This document shows positions 1 through 10,460 of a stretch of 64,000 bases of DNA, piece by piece; the first letter of the stretch is position 1, and each line of letters opens with the position of its first letter. The stretch is taken from positions 992,001-1,056,000 of the forward strand of contig NZ_SJKB01000001.1 of assembly GCF_004331465.1 (NCBI RefSeq), written 5' to 3'. Source of the DNA: Kribbella pittospori. Its GTDB lineage: Bacteria > Actinomycetota > Actinomycetes > Propionibacteriales > Kribbellaceae. The position numbers and the translations under genes are program-made. The notes under the pieces are model-generated. The model saw nothing but the letters and a program-made list of their open reading frames with translations, did no database searches and was not told the origin of the DNA.

Positions 1-1521
1 CACGCCGCCGTACACGCCGTGGTCGCCTTCGTGGGTGACGGTGACGAGACGCGAGCCGGCGTACCTCTGGTGGGCTGAGACGGCGAGCTCGTAACCGGTC
101 GCCGGGTCGTGGGTCGACTGCACCATCAGCGTTGTGGGCAAGCCTTTGCCGGTTGGTTGCGGCATGGTCAGGTTCGGGCGGTTCCAGAAGAAGCACGGGT
201 TCTGGTTCATCGTCCAGCCGACCAACGGGTAGTGCGGGCCGAGTCGCGCGGCCAGTTGATCGCCGTACTCGCGACCTTGCGGCCAGGAGGTGTCGTTGCA
301 CGTGACTGCCGTGAAGGTCGCGTCCTCGGCGTCGTCCTCGCCGACGACGCGGCCCATCGGTGGCAGGCCGACGGTTCCGCGGGCGGCGCGACGTACCAGC
401 TCGTGCTGGCGGGTCAGAGAGAGTGCGTCGACCTGGTTCTGTGCGGCGCGTGGACCGCCCTTTGCCTGAGCCACGGAAAGGTCGCGCAGAAATGCCAGAT
501 CGATTGCCAACGAATAGAAATCAATCTTTGTATACATGTCCCCGGAGACGATCTGGTCCAGGGTGTTCTGGTCGTAACTGATCTTCACCGTGCCGTCCAG
601 GAACTCCTCGACCGCCGGCTGCTTTTTCAGATCCCGCCGAAGGTGTTCATAGGTCCGCAGTACCGCGCCGGCCGAGGTGCCCAGGTGCAGCTTGGAGTCG
701 TACTTCGCGGCCCAGGTCGCGAAGTCCTCGCGGAACCGGCGCTCGAAGGCCTGCGGCTGAGCGGAGAACGTGTCCAGCCACGGCCTGGTGAAGTCGGTGT
801 TCGAGTCCAGCACGAACCGGCCGACGTGCTCGGGGAAGTAGGTCTGGTAGTACGCGCCCATCCAGGTCCCGCCGGAGTACCCGACGAAGTCGATCTTGTC
901 GAAGCCGAGCAGTTGCCGGATCAGATCGAGGTCCTGCACGGTCTGCGCGGTGTTCACGTACGGCAGGAGGCCGCGCGACTGCCGGTCGCAGTACGGCTGG
1001 CTGAGCTGCGACGCCTCGGCGACCAGGGCGAGGTTGGAAGGGTCTCGGTCGCGAGCGTCCATCGTGTAGCCGGGCGCGCCCTGGCACGTGACGTTGGTGC
1101 TGTCGCCGGTGCCGCGCGGGTCGAAGCCGACGGCGAGGAAGTCCTTCTGCAGCGGCGCCTGACTGGCCAGGTACGGCGCCATGCCGAGGCCGGCGCCACC
1201 CGGACCGCCCGGGTTGCCGAACACGACCCGGCTCGGCTTGCCCTTCGCCGGTGCGACCTTGCTGACGGCGAGTTGGATGTCGTTGCCCGCGTACTGGTTC
1301 GCCCAGTCGCGCGGCGCGGTGATCTTCGCGCAGTACGTCCGCAGCGACGGCTCGCCGCACTGCTTCCAGGCCGGTCTCTGCTTCAGATACTTGTTGGCCA
1401 CGGGATGCGGCCGGTCGACCGCCGTCGTCGCTTCGGTCGAGGCAGTCGCCCCCGATCCTGGGACGACGAGAACGGCGGCAGCGGAAATCCCCAGACCGAC
1501 GGCCAGGGCGAGGTACTTCAT
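1..1521 (-). CDS. TAP-like secreted alpha/beta hydrolase (3' end cut by window)
   Basis: Reading frame open from ATG at 1521 to the window edge (at least 507 residues, stop not seen). The N-terminus is a hydrophobic signal sequence followed by Ala/Val/Thr-rich residues, so the protein is probably exported. The serine-hydrolase nucleophile elbow G-Y-S-G-G puts the catalytic Ser near residue 216; upstream is the G-N-P-G-G-P-G-G oxyanion loop typical of proline iminopeptidase/tripeptidyl-aminopeptidase relatives. Further down, a QSTHDPATGYE stretch (probable catalytic Asp) and a HEGDHG motif (probable catalytic His) match the TAP C-terminal domain. A GGAG ribosome site precedes the ATG. Probable role: extracellular peptidase removing N-terminal peptides; substrate unknown. 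Divergent from the DinB-like gene at 1684. Confidence 0.85.
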   Translation of the reverse strand, partial: MKYLALAVGLGISAAAVLVVPGSGATASTEATTAVDRPHPVANKYLKQRPAWKQCGEPSLRTYCAKITAPRDWANQYAGNDIQLAVSKVAPAKGKPSRVVFGNPGGPGGAGLGMAPYLASQAPLQKDFLAVGFDPRGTGDSTNVTCQGAPGYTMDARDRDPSNLALVAEASQLSQPYCDRQSRGLLPYVNTAQTVQDLDLIRQLLGFDKIDFVGYSGGTWMGAYYQTYFPEHVGRFVLDSNTDFTRPWLDTFSAQPQAFERRFREDFATWAAKYDSKLHLGTSAGAVLRTYEHLRRDLKKQPAVEEFLDGTVKISYDQNTLDQIVSGDMYTKIDFYSLAIDLAFLRDLSVAQAKGGPRAAQNQVDALSLTRQHELVRRAARGTVGLPPMGRVVGEDDAEDATFTAVTCNDTSWPQGREYGDQLAARLGPHYPLVGWTMNQNPCFFWNRPNLTMPQPTGKGLPTTLMVQSTHDPATGYELAVSAHQRYAGSRLVTVTHEGDHGVYGGV

Positions 1522-1683
1522 GGAAACTCCAGCGAATGGCCTTGCGTAATCGGACTGTCGCAATCTGTCATGCCTGCCGTTCACGGTCGAGCACCACCCC
1601 CGGCCGGTCGCGGATCCGCGAGGTGCTAAGGGACTGTCGGTGCGGGCTTCTAGGGTTCTGCCCACGAGAGACGAGGAGTCGTG

Positions 1684-2253
1684 ATGGCCGGTTGTGGTGA
1701 CCTACTGATCGGACAGCTGGAGTTCTACTGGGACGTCCACCTCTGGCCGCGATTGCAGGGGTTGACCGACGAGGAGTACCTCTGGGAGCCGGTGGACGGG
1801 ATGTGGTCCGTGCGGCCGGGCGAGGACGGGCAGACGGTTTACGAGCTGGCAGATCCGGTGCCGGATCCGCCGCCACTGACCACGATCGCCTGGCGGATGG
1901 TGCACATCGGGGTCGGGTGCTTCGCGATCCGCGTGAACGCGTTCTTCGAGGACGGTCCGGACGACGCCGACATGTTCGACCCGCGGCACATCCCGGCCGA
2001 GATCCCCGCGACCGCGGCGGACGGTCTGGAGTTCCTACGGCATTGGTACGGGCGCTGGCACGACTCGATCCGAAGTCTCGACAAGGACGCGTTGTGGAGC
2101 CCGCTCGGCCCGAAGGGCGCGTACTTCGCCGACGACCCGATGCTCGGCCTGATTACCCACATCAACCGCGAGGTCATGCACCACGGCGCCGAGATCTCCC
2201 TACTCCGCGACCTCTACCGCGCCCAGGTAGGAAGCCACCATGCCCGCGTTTGA
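1684..2253 (+). CDS. DinB/DUF664-like protein
   Basis: Encodes 189 residues. ATG at 1684 was chosen because the GAGGAG ribosome site at 1673–1678 is 5 nt away; an in-frame GTG at 1681 would be too close. The product looks like the DinB/YfiT four-helix family: an N-terminal helix with Q-L-E-F-Y-W, an HIG segment in the middle, and a C-terminal helix with HINREVMHHGAEISLLRDLY, whose His residues fit the metal site of mycothiol/bacillithiol-dependent DinB enzymes. The reaction and substrate cannot be inferred. A second DinB-like gene lies at 26013. The gene stands alone, convergent with the acetyltransferase gene ending at 2257. Confidence 0.7.
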   Translation: MAGCGDLLIGQLEFYWDVHLWPRLQGLTDEEYLWEPVDGMWSVRPGEDGQTVYELADPVPDPPPLTTIAWRMVHIGVGCFAIRVNAFFEDGPDDADMFDPRHIPAEIPATAADGLEFLRHWYGRWHDSIRSLDKDALWSPLGPKGAYFADDPMLGLITHINREVMHHGAEISLLRDLYRAQVGSHHARV

Positions 2254-2256
2254 CGC

Positions 2257-2862
2257 TCAGTCGGTCGGGCCGGGGTCGGTGTGGAGGCGGATCTGCTTGA
2301 TGCGGACCGACTCGTCGCCGTAGAGGTCGAGTTCGCGATGGGCGCCGTCGGGGGCCCAGCCGGCCTCGGTGTAGAAGGCGCGCAGGACGTCGTCGGTGGA
2401 GTTGACCCAGACCGTGACGCGGCTGAAGCCGTCGGCGCGGATGGTGTCGACGACCGCGTTCAACAGCCGGGAGCCGTGGCCGGTGCGGGTCGCGTCCGGC
2501 TGGACGGCGAGCTCGGCGATCAATGCATCGCGCTGCGGGTCGGCGTCCGGGTCGTCCGACGGTGTGATCGCGGCGAAGCCGACCAGCGTCCGGCCGGCCA
2601 GCGCGACCATGACCCGGTTGCGGGCCTCACCCGGCGCGAGGAGTGCGCCCCGCCACTGAGCGGCGAACTGCGCGGGGTTGAGGTCGGCCAGCACATCGGC
2701 CGGCAGCAGACCGGCGTACGACGCACGCCACGCGGCGACCTGGATCTCGCCGATCTCGTTGGCCTCGGCCGGAAGGGCCAGCCGCACACTCGTCTCCGCC
2801 ACCGGGCTCTCACCGGACAGCTCCGACAGGTTGGCGGGTTCCGGTACGCCGAAGTCACTCAT
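2257..2862 (-). CDS. GNAT family N-acetyltransferase
   Basis: Encodes 201 residues from ATG at 2862, which has a strong GGGAGGA ribosome site; the open frame extends 13 codons further upstream but without one. The GNAT fold is recognisable: the acetyl-CoA pyrophosphate loop appears as a Q-P-D-A-T-R-T-G-H-G-S-R-L-L segment, followed by VTVWVNSTDDVLRAFYTEAGW, the usual beta-strand/alpha4 region. Predicted to transfer an acetyl group from acetyl-CoA to a small-molecule or protein amine; the acceptor is unknown. It is the last gene of a minus-strand pair with the DUF418 membrane protein; no shared pathway is evident. Confidence 0.85.
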   Translation of the reverse strand: MSDFGVPEPANLSELSGESPVAETSVRLALPAEANEIGEIQVAAWRASYAGLLPADVLADLNPAQFAAQWRGALLAPGEARNRVMVALAGRTLVGFAAITPSDDPDADPQRDALIAELAVQPDATRTGHGSRLLNAVVDTIRADGFSRVTVWVNSTDDVLRAFYTEAGWAPDGAHRELDLYGDESVRIKQIRLHTDPGPTD

Positions 2863-2928
2863 ATCCACAATCCTCCCAAGACAGTGTTGCCGGCCGGACA
2901 CCAGGTCCGGCCGGCAACAGGTGAGGGG

Positions 2929-4119
2929 TCAGTACACGAGTCGCCGCAGCAACGTCTCCGCCGGTCCGCGGTAGGACCGCTTCGTCATCGCGTAGGCACC
3001 GAGCACCGACACGATCCACACCGCGACCGCGCACCCGAAGGCCGTGTACGCCGTGCCGCCGAAGCGGTGACCGAGGTCCAACGTGAAGGGGGCCAGCAGC
3101 ACCATCCACGAGACCGACTGGAACAGGTAGCCCGACAGCGACCGCTGACCCAGCGAGGAGATCGCCCGGACCGGCAGCGACAGCGTGGTGATGCGCGAGA
3201 CCAGCAGGCCGAACAGAGCGACGTACCCGGGACCGCCGAACATGCCGCTGACGTGGGAGAGGTTGCTCATGGCGTCGACCGCGGCCTCGTCGACGTGCAG
3301 CCAGCCGGCGCCGACCAGAGCGAGCGGAAGGCCACCGAGGATCGTGAAGCCCATGCAGACGGCGGCGACACGGGTCAGCAGGGTGCGGTGCGCGGCCGGG
3401 TTCTCCAGGATCTGCTTGCGAGCGGCCCAGATGCCCAGCCACACGACGATGATGAATCCGACCACGCTGGCGGTGTGCAGCGGGTACTCGTGCAGCCGGT
3501 CGACCAGGCCGGCGCCGTACGACGCCGCGGCCAGCGACGGGTTCGGCTCGTTGGTCAGCGCGTGCGCCGGGCCGGAGCTGTTCAGTACGGCGATGACGGC
3601 CTGGGCCGCGGTGGTCAACACGTAGAGGCCCTCGAAGACCCAGATGCCGATGACGATCCGGTGGAACTTGTCACCGCGGTTGAGCAGGAACAGCGTGCAG
3701 ATGATCCCGACGATGCCGTACGCGCCGAGGAAGTCGCCGAAGTACAGCAGTGCCGCGTGCACCAGGCCGAAGACGATCAGCCACAGGTTGCGCTTCAGCA
3801 GGATTCGCCGGACGGCGCCGGTGGTCGCGCCGGACGAGCGCTGGCGGCGGGCGAGTTGGACGAGGCCGTAGCCGAACATCACCGCGAACACCGGGTAGGC
3901 CCGGGCGTCCACGAAGGTGAGCTTGACGAAGTTCAGCAGCCGCTCGAGGCCGTGCGGCGCGCTTTCCACACCGGGCTGGCCGGCGAAGGCGAAGTTGGCG
4001 GCGTTGGCGAGCCCGATCAGCAGCAGCATCGCACCGCGGATCAGGTCGGGCGCGAGGGCGCGCTCCTTGCCGGAGACCGGTCCGCGGTGATCGACGGCCG
4101 GGAGAGTCTGCGTAGTCAC
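2929..4119 (-). CDS. DUF418 family integral membrane protein
   Basis: 396 residues from GTG at 4119, with a GAAAGGG ribosome site upstream. The sequence starts with a D-L-I-R-G-x-x-L-L segment typical of YeiB/DUF418 proteins and contains about nine or ten hydrophobic helices. The C-terminal third has the DUF418 hallmarks: R-A-I-S-S-L-G-Q-R-S-L-S-G-Y-L-F-Q-S, a later helix pair and a C-terminal RGPAE-LLRR motif. Function of the family is unproven; transport or acyl transfer at the inner membrane has been suggested. It probably shares a transcript with the acetyltransferase downstream (66 nt apart). Confidence 0.85.
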   Translation of the reverse strand: MTTQTLPAVDHRGPVSGKERALAPDLIRGAMLLLIGLANAANFAFAGQPGVESAPHGLERLLNFVKLTFVDARAYPVFAVMFGYGLVQLARRQRSSGATTGAVRRILLKRNLWLIVFGLVHAALLYFGDFLGAYGIVGIICTLFLLNRGDKFHRIVIGIWVFEGLYVLTTAAQAVIAVLNSSGPAHALTNEPNPSLAAASYGAGLVDRLHEYPLHTASVVGFIIVVWLGIWAARKQILENPAAHRTLLTRVAAVCMGFTILGGLPLALVGAGWLHVDEAAVDAMSNLSHVSGMFGGPGYVALFGLLVSRITTLSLPVRAISSLGQRSLSGYLFQSVSWMVLLAPFTLDLGHRFGGTAYTAFGCAVAVWIVSVLGAYAMTKRSYRGPAETLLRRLVY

Positions 4120-4249
4120 GGGGACACCCTTTCGAGAAACTGTTTAGTCCTTGAGCTGTTACTCGAAATCCTCGCCTGCCGCGGCGGCCGTACCCAGCGC
4201 GTTGTCACCACTACCTGGGGTGGACCTACCACCACTCCCGTCCGACTTT

Positions 4250-4306
4250 GTGACACTTCTCGTTGATCTAGCCAGAAAGTGTCACATCTCGGCTATGCTG
4301 ACCGGC
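4250..4306 (+). promoter_or_regulatory. paa promoter with palindromic operator candidate
   Basis: Perfect 9-bp inverted repeat GTGACACTT (4250–4258) / AAGTGTCAC (4277–4285), centres 27 bp apart, followed by a −10-like TATGCT at 4294–4299 ending 7 nt before the paaA ATG. No ribosome site is seen, so the paa mRNA is probably leaderless. The palindrome overlaps the −35 region and is a candidate repressor site. It does not look like the PaaR operator described in Corynebacterium, so the regulator is unknown. Confidence 0.6.
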
Positions 4307-5224
4307 ATGGACAGCTTCCAGGCGACCATCGACGCCGACGGCCGGATCGAGCCGCGGGACGCGATGCCGGAGGGGTACCGCAAGACCCTGATCCGGCAGA
4401 TCGCGCAGCACGCGCACTCCGAGATCATCGGCATGCAGCCGGAGGGCAACTGGATCAGCCGCGCGCCGTCGCTGCGCCGCAAGGCGATCCTGATGGCCAA
4501 GGTCCAGGACGAGGCCGGCCACGGCCTCTACCTGTACGCCGCCGCCGAGACGCTCGGCGTGGACCGGGCCGACCTGCTCGACCTGCTGCACAGCGGGAAG
4601 CAGAAGTACTCCAGCATCTTCAACTACCCGACCCTGACCTGGGCCGACATCGGCGCGATCGGCTGGCTCGTCGACGGTGCCGCGATCGTCAACCAGGTGC
4701 CGCTGTGCCGCTGCTCCTACGGGCCGTACGCGCGGGCGATGGTGCGGGTCTGCAAGGAGGAGTCGTTCCACCAGCGGCAGGGATTCGAGATCCTGCACAC
4801 GCTGTGCAACGGCACTGATGGGCAGAAGGCGATGGCCCAGGACGCGCTCGACCGCTGGTGGTGGCCGTCGCTGATGATGTTCGGGCCGCCGGACTCCGCG
4901 TCGACGCACTCGGAGCAGTCGATGGCGTGGGGGATCAAGCGGCACAGCAACGACGAACTGCGCCAGCGCTTCGTGGACATGACCGTTCCGCAGGCCGACG
5001 TACTGGGGATTCGCGTGCCTGACGACGGACTGTCGTACGACGAGGAGTCGGGGCACTACCGCTTCACCGAGCCGGACTACACCGAGTTGTACGACGTGGT
5101 GAAGGGCAACGGTCCGTGCAACGAGCAGCGGCTAGCGCATCGGGTCAAGGCGCACGAGGACGGCGCCTGGGTCCGTGAGGCCGCGGCGGCGTACGCGGCC
5201 AAGAAGGCGGTGGCCGCCGCATGA
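4307..5224 (+). CDS. paaA: Phenylacetyl-CoA 1,2-epoxidase subunit PaaA
   Basis: 305 residues. PaaA is the catalytic, diiron-containing subunit of the multicomponent monooxygenase that epoxidises the ring of phenylacetyl-CoA in aerobic phenylacetate breakdown. The sequence shows the family signature through most of its length, including the [19 protein letters not shown] segment near the N-terminus, [11 protein letters not shown] metal-ligand region and [10 protein letters not shown] region. The open frame runs upstream to 4151, but ATG 4307 (or 4295, giving 309 residues) fits homologue length and the leaderless −10 at 4294. First gene of an overlapping paaABCDE operon. Confidence 0.95.
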   Translation: MDSFQATIDADGRIEPRDAMPEGYRKTLIRQIAQHAHSEIIGMQPEGNWISRAPSLRRKAILMAKVQDEAGHGLYLYAAAETLGVDRADLLDLLHSGKQKYSSIFNYPTLTWADIGAIGWLVDGAAIVNQVPLCRCSYGPYARAMVRVCKEESFHQRQGFEILHTLCNGTDGQKAMAQDALDRWWWPSLMMFGPPDSASTHSEQSMAWGIKRHSNDELRQRFVDMTVPQADVLGIRVPDDGLSYDEESGHYRFTEPDYTELYDVVKGNGPCNEQRLAHRVKAHEDGAWVREAAAAYAAKKAVAAA

Positions 5225-5499
5225 TCGAGCCACTGTGGGAAGTTTTCGTCAGGTCTCGGCGCGGGCTGTCGCACACGCATGTCGGCAGCCTGCACGCGCC
5301 GGACGCAACGATGGCGCTGCGAAACGCGCGCGACGTCTACACCCGCCGCCAGGAGGGCGTGTCGATCTGGGTGGTGCGCGCCGCCGACATCACCGCGTCC
5401 AGCCCGGACGAGAAGGACGAGTTCTTCGATCCGGCCGGCGACAAGGTCTACCGGCACCCGACCTTCTACCAGGTCCCGGAAGGCGTCGAGCATCTGTGA
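5221..5499 (+). CDS. paaB: Phenylacetyl-CoA epoxidase subunit PaaB
   Basis: 92 residues, the usual size for PaaB, which bridges the PaaA/PaaC heterodimers. The N-terminal [20 protein letters not shown] stretch and the central [12 protein letters not shown] are family hallmarks. The ATG overlaps the paaA stop by 4 nt (ATGA), which suggests translational coupling, and its own last codons overlap the GTG of paaC. Confidence 0.95.
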   Translation: MIEPLWEVFVRSRRGLSHTHVGSLHAPDATMALRNARDVYTRRQEGVSIWVVRAADITASSPDEKDEFFDPAGDKVYRHPTFYQVPEGVEHL

Positions 5500-6236
5500 A
5501 CGACCTCTTCGTCTACACGCTCCGGCTCGGCGACGACGCGCTGATCTCCGCCCAGCGCACCGCCGAGTGGATCGCGGCCGCGCCGCAGCTCGAGGAGGAC
5601 GTTGCCCTCGGCAACATCGGGCTGGACCAGCTCGGTCAGGCCCGGTCACTGCTGCAGTACGCCGGTGCGGTCGAGGGTGCCGGTCGTTCGGAGGACGATC
5701 TCGCGTACCTCCGGGACGAGCGCGACTTCCTCAACCTGCAGTTGTGCGAGCTGCCGAACGGCGACTTCGCGCACGCGATGGCGCGGTTGCTGTACTTCGC
5801 GACGTACCAGCAGCTGCTGTACGACGAGCTGCGGGGCTGCGACGACGAGCAGTTGGCCGGTGTGGCCGGCAAGGCGGTCAAGGAGGTCGCGTACCACGTC
5901 GACCACGCGACCCAGTGGGTGCTGCGCCTCGGCGACGGCACTGAGGAGAGCCATCGGCGGATGGAGTTGGCGCTGGACGCGCTCTGGCCTTACACCGCTG
6001 AGATGTTCGAGTCCGACGAGCTCGTACGACGTCTCGCGGTCGCAGTGGATCCGTCGACGTTGCAGGACGAGTGGACGCGTCGGGTAATGGCGGTGATCGA
6101 CGAATCGACGTGCGGCCGGCCATCGGCGTCGTACCAGCACAGTGGGGGCCGTCAGGGTCGGCACACCGAGCACTTGGGGTATCTGCTCGCTGAGCTGCAG
6201 CATGTGGCTCGGTCGTATCCGGGGGCGACATGGTGA
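5496..6236 (+). CDS. paaC: Phenylacetyl-CoA epoxidase subunit PaaC
   Basis: 246 residues from GTG at 5496, which overlaps the paaB stop (GTGA). PaaC is the ferritin-like structural partner of PaaA; it keeps the four-helix fold but is not catalytic. Family motifs: D-D-A-L-I-S-A-Q-R-T-A-E-W near the start, L-G-N-I-G-L-D-Q-L-G-Q-A-R, and K-E-V-A-Y-H-V-D-H-A-T-Q-W. The C-terminus ends with the HTEHLGYLLAELQ helix commonly seen in the family. The 3' end overlaps paaD by 7 nt. Confidence 0.95.
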   Translation: MNDLFVYTLRLGDDALISAQRTAEWIAAAPQLEEDVALGNIGLDQLGQARSLLQYAGAVEGAGRSEDDLAYLRDERDFLNLQLCELPNGDFAHAMARLLYFATYQQLLYDELRGCDDEQLAGVAGKAVKEVAYHVDHATQWVLRLGDGTEESHRRMELALDALWPYTAEMFESDELVRRLAVAVDPSTLQDEWTRRVMAVIDESTCGRPSASYQHSGGRQGRHTEHLGYLLAELQHVARSYPGATW

Positions 6237-6709
6237 CCGACACCGCGATCCTCGAAGCCGTCGGTGAGGTCGCGGACCCGGAGGTGCCGGTGCTGACGAT
6301 CGCGGATCTTGGTGTGTTGCGTGGTGTGCGGCACGAGGGTCATGAGGTCGTCGTCACGATCACCCCGACGTATTCCGGTTGCCCGGCGATGGATCTGATC
6401 CGGCACGAGGTGGAGCTCACGCTTCAGGCGCTGCAGGTGGACGGACGGGTCGAGACCGTCCTGTCGCCTGCTTGGACTACGGACTGGATGAGTGAGGCCG
6501 GGAAGGCGAAGCTGACCGAGTACGGGATCGCTCCGCCGACCGGGCGTCGGGCCGTTGGCGGTCCGGTGATGTTGAGTCTGACTGTGCGGTGTCCGTTGTG
6601 TGGTTCGCCGGACACGACGGAGTTGAGTCATTTCGGGTCGACCTCGTGCAAGTCGCTGTGGCGGTGCAACTCGTGCCGCGAACCCTTCGATCACTTCAAG
6701 GCGTTGTGA
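6230..6709 (+). CDS. paaD: PaaD, phenylacetyl-CoA epoxidase assembly/accessory subunit
   Basis: 159 residues. The N-terminal about 100 residues are a MIP18/DUF59 domain (D-P-E-V-P-V-L-T-I-A-D-L-G-V-L, then T-P-T-Y-S-G-C-P-A-M), the fold used in Fe–S cluster assembly. The C-terminus adds a four-cysteine zinc/iron ribbon: C-P-L-C-G then C-K-S-L-W-R-C-N-S-C, as in other PaaD proteins. It is needed for an active epoxidase and probably matures its metal centres. ATG at 6230 lies inside paaC and the stop overlaps the paaE start. Confidence 0.93.
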   Translation: MVTDTAILEAVGEVADPEVPVLTIADLGVLRGVRHEGHEVVVTITPTYSGCPAMDLIRHEVELTLQALQVDGRVETVLSPAWTTDWMSEAGKAKLTEYGIAPPTGRRAVGGPVMLSLTVRCPLCGSPDTTELSHFGSTSCKSLWRCNSCREPFDHFKAL

Positions 6710-7794
6710 TGACGACGACTGTGGCCCGTCGGCGGGCCGTCTTCCATCCGTTGAAGGTGGCGGCGATCGAGGCGATCACCGACGACTCGGTGGCGATCAC
6801 GTTCGAGGTGCCGCCTGAGTTGGCGGAGGAGTACGAGTTCAGCGCGGGTCAGCATCTCACCATCCGTCGTGCTGGTGAGGAGGTACGGCGTAGCTACTCG
6901 ATCTGCTCGCCGGCCGGATCCGGGGTCTTGCGGATCGGCGTGAAGCGGATCCCGGGTGGGGAGTTCTCGGCGTACGCGGCAAATGGGCTGAAGGTCGGCG
7001 ATGAGCTCGAGGTGATGACGCCGCTCGGGCGGTTCGGTACGACGCTCGACCCGGCGAACGCGAAGCACTACGCTTTCGTCGCCGCGGGCAGTGGGATCAC
7101 GCCGGTGCTGTCGCTGGTCGCGACGATCTTGTCGGTCGAATCCTCGTCGCGCGTGACGCTGCTCTACGGCAATCGGACCGCGGGATCGGTGATGTTCGCG
7201 GACGAGCTCGCCGACCTCAAGGATCGGTACGCCGAGCGGTTCCACCTGGTGCATGTGTTGTCGCGGGAGTCGACCGAGGTGGAGCTGTTCAGCGGGCGGA
7301 TCGACGCGGACCGGCTGGGCCGGATGTTCGCGACGATCCTGCCGCTGGGGTCCGTCGACGAGTGGTTCCTGTGCGGTCCGTACGCGATGGTCGTCGGCGC
7401 ACAGGAGTTGTTGCTGGGGGAGGGCGTGGCCCGCGAACACGTGCACGCCGAGCTCTTCCACGTAGGCGACGAAGCTCCCGCCGCTCCGGTCGACGAAGCG
7501 CCCACCGACGAGAACGCGGCCCAGGTAACCGTCATCCTCGACGGCCGCCGCTCGACGTTCACCCTGGCCGAACACTCAAAGGCAGTCCTCGACGCAACCC
7601 TCGCCGTACGCTCCGACGCCCCCTTCGCCTGCAAGGGAGGCGTCTGCGGCACCTGCCGCGCCAAGGTCCTCGAGGGTGCCGTCCGCATGGACACCAACTG
7701 GGCCCTGGAACCCGACGAACTCCGCGCCGGCTACGTCCTGACCTGCCAATCCCACCCCACCACCCCCGCAGTAACCCTCGACTACGACGCCTGA
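6709..7794 (+). CDS. paaE: PaaE, phenylacetyl-CoA epoxidase reductase
   Basis: 361 residues from ATG at 6709, which shares its A with the paaD stop (TGATG). Three parts can be seen: an FAD-binding domain with R-R-S-Y-S-I-C, an NAD(P)H-binding domain (A-A-G-S-G-I-T-P near residue 125 and the C-G-P-Y-A-M motif), and a C-terminal plant-type 2Fe–2S ferredoxin with Cys308, Cys313, Cys316 and Cys346. It passes electrons from NADPH to the PaaA diiron centre. Last gene of the paa operon; ring-opening and beta-oxidation genes (paaZ, paaF–J) and the ligase paaK are not in this window. Confidence 0.95.
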   Translation: MTTTVARRRAVFHPLKVAAIEAITDDSVAITFEVPPELAEEYEFSAGQHLTIRRAGEEVRRSYSICSPAGSGVLRIGVKRIPGGEFSAYAANGLKVGDELEVMTPLGRFGTTLDPANAKHYAFVAAGSGITPVLSLVATILSVESSSRVTLLYGNRTAGSVMFADELADLKDRYAERFHLVHVLSRESTEVELFSGRIDADRLGRMFATILPLGSVDEWFLCGPYAMVVGAQELLLGEGVAREHVHAELFHVGDEAPAAPVDEAPTDENAAQVTVILDGRRSTFTLAEHSKAVLDATLAVRSDAPFACKGGVCGTCRAKVLEGAVRMDTNWALEPDELRAGYVLTCQSHPTTPAVTLDYDA

Positions 7795-8063
7795 CGCCAC
7801 GCCCACCCAGCACGCGCCGCACCCACCCCCACCCAGGACACGCCGCGCCCACCCCAGCCCGAGACAAGCCGCACCCACCAGAACCGGCTGGGTGAAACTG
7901 CTCCTCGGCCGCAGCGACGGGATCTGAAGCGAGCCTGCTCGGCCGAATGACAGGCAACCGCGCAGTGCAGGATCCACACCGGGGCTGGGTAGGGGAGGCA
8001 GGTTCGTGGGGGAGGCCCATCGAATTCCTGGCGGTTGTTACCACGCACTTCGCCTGATAAGGC
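7795..8063. repeat. paaE–argG intergenic with C-rich imperfect repeats
   Basis: About 270 nt with no credible gene. The first part (7803–7879) holds three imperfect copies, roughly 25 bp each, of a C/A-rich unit built around ACCCA-C-G-CCGC-CCCA. The remainder shows no clear signal. It may be spacer DNA or part of transcript ends for the convergent paa and argG genes. Confidence 0.5.
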
Positions 8064-8094
8064 AGCGACCGGTCTCCCCTGAAGACCGGTCGCT
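8064..8094 (-). terminator. argG terminator hairpin
   Basis: Perfect 12-bp inverted repeat, AGCGACCGGTCT (8064–8075) and AGACCGGTCGCT (8083–8094), with a 7-nt loop, 14 nt past the argG stop. There is no U tract, as is usual in Actinobacteria. Because paaE converges on argG it could serve both directions. Confidence 0.75.
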
Positions 8095-8108
8095 GGCTCG
8101 GGGTGGAA

Positions 8109-9578
<1,470 letters not shown>

Positions 9579-9668
9579 ACGGCGTCCCGGGCGAGCCTCC
9601 CCGGTGAGTGGGATCCGGATTGAAAGGATGGGCCGTTGCCGGGGTGAGGGAGTGGTGAGGCGCAGGTG

Positions 9669-10460
9669 ATGGGTCGGTCGCATGCCCTGTCGGGGTGGTG
9701 CCTGGGACTGGCGGTCGCACCGCTGGTGGGTCTGACGTCGGTGGCGGAGGTGGTCCCGTTCGCGGCGGCTACGGCCGGCTACGCGCTCGTCCCCGACCTC
9801 GATCACCCGGGCGCGAGCGCCTCCCGGCTGCTCGGTCCGGTGACAGGACTGGTGTCCACGGTGATCCGTACGTTCTCGGGCCTGCTCTATGACCTCACCA
9901 AGGGACCACGGGATGAGGACAGCACCGGGAAGCACCGCCACGCCACGCACACCCTGGCCGCCGCGATCCTGCTCGGCGTACTCGCGGCAAGCCTTGGCGA
10001 CCGAGGGAAGTGGGCCGTGCTCGCCATCGCCGCGACCGGACTCCTGCTGGCTGCGCACGTACTCGGCGACTGGCTGATCATCGCCGTCCTCGCAGCCGTC
10101 GGCTGGTCAGTCCTGGGTACGGCGCTCCCAGGTACGTCAACTGCGGACGCCCTACAGGCCGGCCTGACCGGGATCGGCGGATGGATCGGTGTCGCGGTGG
10201 CGCTCGGCATGTTCACGCATTGCCTTGGTGACAGCCTGACCCGGTCGGGTTGCCCGTGGTTGTGGCCGCTGCCGATCCGCGGCGAGACCTGGTACGAGAT
10301 CCGGCTCCCGCGTCCGCTGCGCTTCCCCACCGGCGGCTGGGTCGAGCGCATCCTCATTGCGCCGTTGCTCCTGGCGGGCGGCGTACTGCTGCTTCCCGGC
10401 GCGTTGCAAGCAGTGCAGCGATTCTTCGACGCAACCTCGATCTGGCTGGCCGGTCGATGA
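9669..10460 (+). CDS. DUF457/YdjM-type metal-dependent hydrolase, membrane
   Basis: 263 residues from ATG at 9669 (an in-frame GTG precedes it directly). The N-terminal M-G-R-S-H-A-L-S-G segment, the V-P-D-L-D-H-P motif near residue 40 and a later H-R-H-A-T-H-T-L stretch are the metal-ligand pattern of the YdjM/DUF457 family of membrane-bound hydrolases; about six hydrophobic helices are visible. Homologues are annotated as metal-dependent hydrolases, but no substrate is known. It stands alone between argG (divergent) and dapA. Confidence 0.75.
   Translation: MGRSHALSGWCLGLAVAPLVGLTSVAEVVPFAAATAGYALVPDLDHPGASASRLLGPVTGLVSTVIRTFSGLLYDLTKGPRDEDSTGKHRHATHTLAAAILLGVLAASLGDRGKWAVLAIAATGLLLAAHVLGDWLIIAVLAAVGWSVLGTALPGTSTADALQAGLTGIGGWIGVAVALGMFTHCLGDSLTRSGCPWLWPLPIRGETWYEIRLPRPLRFPTGGWVERILIAPLLLAGGVLLLPGALQAVQRFFDATSIWLAGR

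Noticed and set aside
2281..4266. 661-codon open frame on the plus strand
   Set aside because: It mirrors the GNAT and DUF418 genes on the other strand and has Arg/Asp/Gln-rich, non-protein-like composition, as expected from antisense of high-GC codons.
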